NCBI GenBank assembly: GCA_964518215.1 | Contig: CAZFFP010000035.1 | Span: 1-38,246, forward strand | Direction: 5' to 3' | Source: CAYSGX01 sp964518215 | GTDB lineage: Bacteria > Bacteroidota > Bacteroidia > Chitinophagales > CAIOSU01 | Length of the DNA: 38,246 nucleotides | In this document: in pieces, positions 35,224 through 38,246 of the stretch | Position numbering within the stretch: the first letter of the stretch is position 1 | How the letters are laid out: each line of letters starts with the position of its first letter | Notes under the pieces: model-generated | Databases searched by the model: none | What the model was told of the DNA's origin: nothing | Seen by the model: the letters and a program-made list of their open reading frames with translations, nothing else | Made by a program: the position numbers and the translations under genes

Positions 35224-35421
35224 CACAGCCCATCACAAAATCAATCAAATCATAGTTCAGACAACTGCCTCGCAATCAAAGCCGGTATCCTATGTTTGCG
35301 CACCATGCTCTGTCTTTCTGAGTGAAGCGTAGCGAAACGAAGAATCTAAGTTTTGATATTTACTCAACCTTCATTCATCGCTTAGATTGTTCCCTACGTG
35401 TGAGGTTGAGTGATTGTAGCT
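35224..35421. repeat. Direct repeat copy 2 (198 bp)
   Basis: This is the partner of 34788-34986. GATTCAGACAATCACAGCCCA before it (35212-35232) recurs with one change at 35426-35446 after it, so a third copy begins and is cut short. The pattern suggests tandem duplication of a unit of roughly 210 bp, later split by other repeats. Confidence 0.9.
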
Positions 35422-35425
35422 TATG

Positions 35426-35446
35426 GATTCAGACAATCATAGCCCA
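35426..35446. repeat. Third, truncated repeat start
   Basis: GATTCAGACAATCATAGCCCA differs by one base from 35212-35232 and stops there, giving an incomplete third unit. Confidence 0.7.
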
Positions 35447-35555
35447 CACTTCCAATTGTCCACAATTCTCTATACATGCTCATTAAAAATTGCACTGCAC
35501 GAATCTCTCCTGATTTATTAATCTTTATTTTTACGGCACAAACAATGAAACAAAA

Positions 35556-36215
35556 ATGTCTTTAACCAAAGAACAAATAGCCCAACGCATTGCCCGCGAA
35601 TTGCAGGATGGTTTTTATGTCAATCTCGGCATTGGTATTCCAACGCTGGTTGCCAACTATATTCCTAAAGGCATGAATGTGGTGTTGCAATCGGAAAACG
35701 GCTTGTTAGGCATGGGACCATTTCCTTCTGAAGAAGAAGTAGATGCCGATGTGATAAATGCCGGGAAGCAAACCATTACCACATTGCCTGGCTCCGCCTT
35801 TTTCGATTCAGCACTTAGCTTTGGAATGATTCGCGCACAACGCATAGACCTTACCGTTTTGGGCGCTATGGAAGTTGCCGAAAATGGTGACATAGCCAAC
35901 TGGAAAATTCCGGGAAAAATGGTGAAAGGCATGGGAGGCGCAATGGATTTAGTGGCTTCTGCCAACAACATTATTGTTGCCATGATGCACACCAACAACA
36001 AAGGCGAATCGAAACTATTGAAACAATGTTCGTTACCGCTCACAGGTGTTCGTTGTGTGAAAAAAATTGTTACCGACATTGCCGTGCTCGATGTAACCGA
36101 AAATGGCTTTAAACTTTTAGAGCGCGCTCCGGGTGTAAGCGTGGATGAAATTGTTTCGAAAACCGAAGGCGCATTAATCGTTGAAGGCGATATACCCGAA
36201 ATGACATTCGACTGA
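35556..36215 (+). CDS. scoB: 3-oxoacid CoA-transferase subunit B
   Basis: The protein has 219 residues. It carries the catalytic Glu47 in SENGLLGMGP, which forms the enzyme-CoA thioester. Other landmarks are NLGIGIPTLVANY, PGSAFFDSALSFGMIR, and GAMEVAENGDIANW. It complements scoA at 33448. Because scoA ends 1.4 kb upstream, scoB probably has its own promoter; TATTTTTA near 35529 is one mismatch from the -7 consensus. A six-codon out-of-frame ATG at 35545 overlaps the start and may be meaningless. The TGA overlaps the ATG of the next gene. Confidence 0.94.
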   Translation: MSLTKEQIAQRIARELQDGFYVNLGIGIPTLVANYIPKGMNVVLQSENGLLGMGPFPSEEEVDADVINAGKQTITTLPGSAFFDSALSFGMIRAQRIDLTVLGAMEVAENGDIANWKIPGKMVKGMGGAMDLVASANNIIVAMMHTNNKGESKLLKQCSLPLTGVRCVKKIVTDIAVLDVTENGFKLLERAPGVSVDEIVSKTEGALIVEGDIPEMTFD

Positions 36216-36736
36216 TGCGCAACCTCTTGCTTTTTATATTCAGTTTTTATATTGTAGCACCGGCTTACACGCAAGAGCGCGAAACAGCCGAATCGTATTA
36301 CGAGTTTTTACTGCAACAGGAAATTGCAGTTGGCAGCGAATTGGCGAAGCTGAGCAATATGCTGAAAACATCTTCGCCTCAAGAACTGACCGCCCAACTC
36401 TATCAATTGCAACAATCTATTCAGGCAGCAATAGAACTGGTTAATGAGAGCGAAGCTTTTCAAAAAAGCGGATATTTGAAAAAATCATTTTTGAATTATC
36501 TCGAAACTTTTGAGCACTTATCGCGGCACGATTTGGTAGCGCTGTTGAATTTGCTTTCAGAGAAAAATGTAGTGCCGGGCGACAAGCATACAGCCGAGGA
36601 TTACTATTTGAAAATATCCAATCGTATTTGTGATGCAGAAGAAGAATGGATAGATGCTAAAGAAAAATATTTCAAGAAGCACAAAATAGAGCGTCCGCAG
36701 GAATCTTTTAAATTCTATTTGAAAGAGAAACATTAA
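36215..36736 (+). CDS. Secreted helical protein of unknown function, coupled to scoB
   Basis: The protein has 173 residues. A signal peptide (1-20, ending YTQ) leads into a mature part that looks largely alpha-helical, with regular Leu/Gln/Glu spacing (LAKLSNMLKTSS, AQLYQLQQSIQAAIEL, DLVALLNLLSEKN) and a basic C-terminus. No family is recognised. The ATG shares TGATG with the scoB stop, so the two are translationally coupled, odd for a cytoplasmic enzyme and a secreted protein. It may simply reflect operon packing. The similarity of Leu/Gln-rich helices to Bacteroidota surface proteins is too weak to use. Confidence 0.75.
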   Translation: MRNLLLFIFSFYIVAPAYTQERETAESYYEFLLQQEIAVGSELAKLSNMLKTSSPQELTAQLYQLQQSIQAAIELVNESEAFQKSGYLKKSFLNYLETFEHLSRHDLVALLNLLSEKNVVPGDKHTAEDYYLKISNRICDAEEEWIDAKEKYFKKHKIERPQESFKFYLKEKH

Positions 36737-36792
36737 AATCAGTTTCCGGCAGTCTCCTAAACTATTTTATTTAAAACAAAAATGAGTTTTAA

Positions 36793-37332
36793 ATGAACCA
36801 AATCTACAACCCCGCCAACAAAATGAAGTTGGTGTTTCTTCAAACAGGAAAAGAAACTTCGGGCAAGTTGCTGGAAATGGAAGCGCATTATACTTCAAAC
36901 AGCGCAGAGCCTCCGGCACATTATCATCTTTATCAAAAAGAAACATTCACCGTTGTGAAAGGAGCCATGAAGGTTCGCATACATAATCAACTGAAAACTT
37001 TTAAAGCCGGTGAAACTTTCGAAGTGGAACCCAACACCGTTCATTCCATGTGGAATCATACCGGAGAAACTTCAGTAGTTAACTGGAAAATAGAACCCGC
37101 ACTGCGAACGGAAACTTTTTTCAGAAACCTGTTTGGTTTGGCGACAGATGGAAAGACTGACAATAAAGGTGTTCCCGGAATTTTTCAAGCCGCATTAATA
37201 GCCGACAAATTTTCCAACGAAATGCGATTGGCAAAGCCGCCTTACTTAGTTCAGAAGATAATTATCAAAATATTGAGCGCTATTGGAAAAATACGCGGAT
37301 TGAAGGCAAGCTATCCGCAATACGAGCTGTAA
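36793..37332 (+). CDS. Cupin-domain protein
   Basis: The protein has 179 residues. The cupin core is residues 15-100: PAHYHLYQKETFTVVKG gives the H-x-H and Glu metal ligands, and FKAGETFEVEPNTVHSMWN gives the second motif with its His. A helical region of about 70 residues follows (AALIADKFSNEMRLAKPPYL), ending IKIL and a basic tail. Such proteins may be isomerases, dioxygenases or sugar-binding sensors; the activity cannot be named. The context (CoA-transferase before, acyl-CoA dehydrogenase after) does not resolve it. Confidence 0.85.
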   Translation: MNQIYNPANKMKLVFLQTGKETSGKLLEMEAHYTSNSAEPPAHYHLYQKETFTVVKGAMKVRIHNQLKTFKAGETFEVEPNTVHSMWNHTGETSVVNWKIEPALRTETFFRNLFGLATDGKTDNKGVPGIFQAALIADKFSNEMRLAKPPYLVQKIIIKILSAIGKIRGLKASYPQYEL

Positions 37333-37375
37333 TATTCCTTTGTAGTATCTTCATTTTTCATAAAAAAGATATTGA

Positions 37376-38246
37376 ATGCCCGATAAGTTTTATTCCAAAG
37401 AAAATCTCAGATTTCTATTGCACGATGTTTTTCATGTAGAGCAATTGTGCGAGCGCGATTATTTCAAAGAGCATACCCTCGAAAATTTCGACTTAATAAT
37501 TGAAGCGGCTGATGCGCTTTCGAAAAATTATTTGCGCCCCATTCTTTTGGAGATGGACAGGAATCCGCCACATTTCGAAAATGACAGAATCAAAGTGCAT
37601 CCGAATATGCGGATGCTCATGGAAAAATTCGGAGAAGACGGATGGATTTCTATGTCTGCTCCACACAAATTTGGCGGACAACAAGTGCCTTTTTCCATTT
37701 TGCAGGCAACCGCTTTTATTATGGCGGCTGCCAATTATTCGCCTATGGCATATCCGTTTTTAACCAATGGGGCGGCACATTTAATCGAAACTTTCGGCAG
37801 TAAAGAATTGCAGCAAACTTTTATTCCGAATATGTTCAGCGGCAAATGGCAGGGCACTATGGCGCTCACTGAGCCGCAAGCCGGAAGTTCGCTCAGCGAT
37901 ATTGTAACCACTGCCACTCCCACTCCCGAAAGACATTATTTAATTAAAGGACAAAAGATTTTTATTTCCTGTGGCGACCACGATGGCTGCGATAATATTG
38001 TGCATCTCATGCTGGCGCGTATAGTGGGTGCGCCCGCAGGCACTAAAGGCATTTCATTGTTTGTAGTGCCTCGTATGCGTTTGGATGAAAGTGGCAATCT
38101 TACATTCAACGATGTAAACACCGTGGGTATTTTTCATAAAATGGGTTATCATGGGGCGCCTATTGCTCACCTGATGATGGGTGAACAAAATGATTGCCAT
38201 GCCTATTTGGTAGGCGAACCACACAAGGGTTTGAGCTATATGTTTC
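37376..38246 (+). CDS. Acyl-CoA dehydrogenase, DmdC-like, 5' part (cut by window edge)
   Basis: It starts at the ATG at 37376 (reads MPDKFYSKENLRFLLHDVF) and stays open to the window end, so 290 codons are visible. It is a flavoprotein oxidising an acyl-CoA at the alpha-beta bond. The N-terminal extension with LHDVFHVEQL is typical of the long (about 600-residue) ACAD subgroup that includes DmdC. FAD and substrate regions are seen as MALTEPQAGSSLSD and HLMLARI, with GTKGISLFVVP following. DmdC itself acts on methylmercaptopropionyl-CoA; in Bacteroidota such members probably act on ordinary fatty acyl-CoAs. The catalytic Glu lies beyond the window. Confidence 0.9.
   Translation, partial: MPDKFYSKENLRFLLHDVFHVEQLCERDYFKEHTLENFDLIIEAADALSKNYLRPILLEMDRNPPHFENDRIKVHPNMRMLMEKFGEDGWISMSAPHKFGGQQVPFSILQATAFIMAAANYSPMAYPFLTNGAAHLIETFGSKELQQTFIPNMFSGKWQGTMALTEPQAGSSLSDIVTTATPTPERHYLIKGQKIFISCGDHDGCDNIVHLMLARIVGAPAGTKGISLFVVPRMRLDESGNLTFNDVNTVGIFHKMGYHGAPIAHLMMGEQNDCHAYLVGEPHKGLSYMF

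Larger units (their letters stand above)
34655..35555. other. Repeat-rich non-coding insert between the lipoprotein gene and scoB
   Basis: These 901 bases contain no believable gene. Reading left to right: a C- and G-rich block (AAAAGTCCCCCTT at 34728, GGGGGCAGGGGG at 34770-34781), repeat copy 1, a MITE-like element, an AATCC-type tandem tract at 35179-35209, repeat copy 2, and a short third repeat fragment. A 103-codon frame across it is an accident of the repeats. The last 100 bases hold the AT-rich region before scoB. Confidence 0.8.

Noticed and set aside
35014..35325. A 103-codon frame spanning the MITE-like element and repeat copy 2.
   Set aside because: It runs through non-coding repeats and has no protein features.
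34141..35555. Possible insertion sequence between scoA and scoB.
   Set aside because: No transposase, no outer inverted repeats and no clear target duplication; described as repeats and a lipoprotein gene instead.

Overview
The window reads as chromosomal DNA of a Bacteroidota bacterium, probably a Chitinophagia/Sphingobacteriia-like lineage. Two proteins end in type A sorting domains of the type IX secretion system (T9SS) and one ends in a gliding-motility-type (type B) domain. Other lineage marks are a TonB receptor with a carboxypeptidase-like N-terminal domain paired with a DUF4249 lipoprotein, promoter-like TAnnTTTG boxes, the absence of clear Shine-Dalgarno sequences, and a bifunctional ThrA. 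I see no tRNA, rRNA, CRISPR array, transposase or phage gene.

Layout. 1-5.4 kb: the end of a DUF1761 membrane protein, a secreted PhoD-like phosphatase, and a TonB receptor plus DUF4249 lipoprotein pair. 5.5-9 kb: a crotonase-family hydratase and thrA, which has a structured leader. 9-10 kb: a glycerophosphodiesterase lipoprotein gene broken by one in-frame stop at a predicted metal-binding glutamate. 10.3-18 kb: a DUF4159 protein, a VanZ-like membrane protein with a Tat/Sec-exported class V aminotransferase, a triple Kazal/PKD secreted protein, and a 1008-residue adhesin-like T9SS cargo. 18-25.4 kb: a Gfo/Idh oxidoreductase, pyrG, menI and a very large orphan NtrY-like histidine kinase. 25.4-29.2 kb: a pRiA4b ORF-3-like protein, the CCA-adding enzyme, a lysine-rich histone H1-like/START-like fusion and a NUDIX hydrolase. 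29.2-33.2 kb: a pyrE / hexosamine 4-epimerase / rfbC operon, mazG, and small membrane and secreted proteins. 33.4-38.2 kb: the two subunits of a 3-oxoacid CoA-transferase, a secreted helical protein, a cupin, and the start of a DmdC-like acyl-CoA dehydrogenase.

The genes suggest an aerobic or facultative heterotroph that degrades acyl-CoA and ketone bodies (crotonase, CoA-transferase, acyl-CoA dehydrogenase), uses menaquinone, makes pyrimidines, builds deoxysugar and hexosamine surface polysaccharide, and exports proteins by T9SS. The most unusual part is 34.1-35.6 kb, where a small lipoprotein gene and about 0.9 kb of dispersed-repeat DNA sit between the two CoA-transferase subunits. That stretch holds a near-perfect 199-bp direct duplication around a MITE-like element. 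Most of the window is otherwise ordinary core genome, and I do not see a convincing new multi-gene defence or metabolic system.
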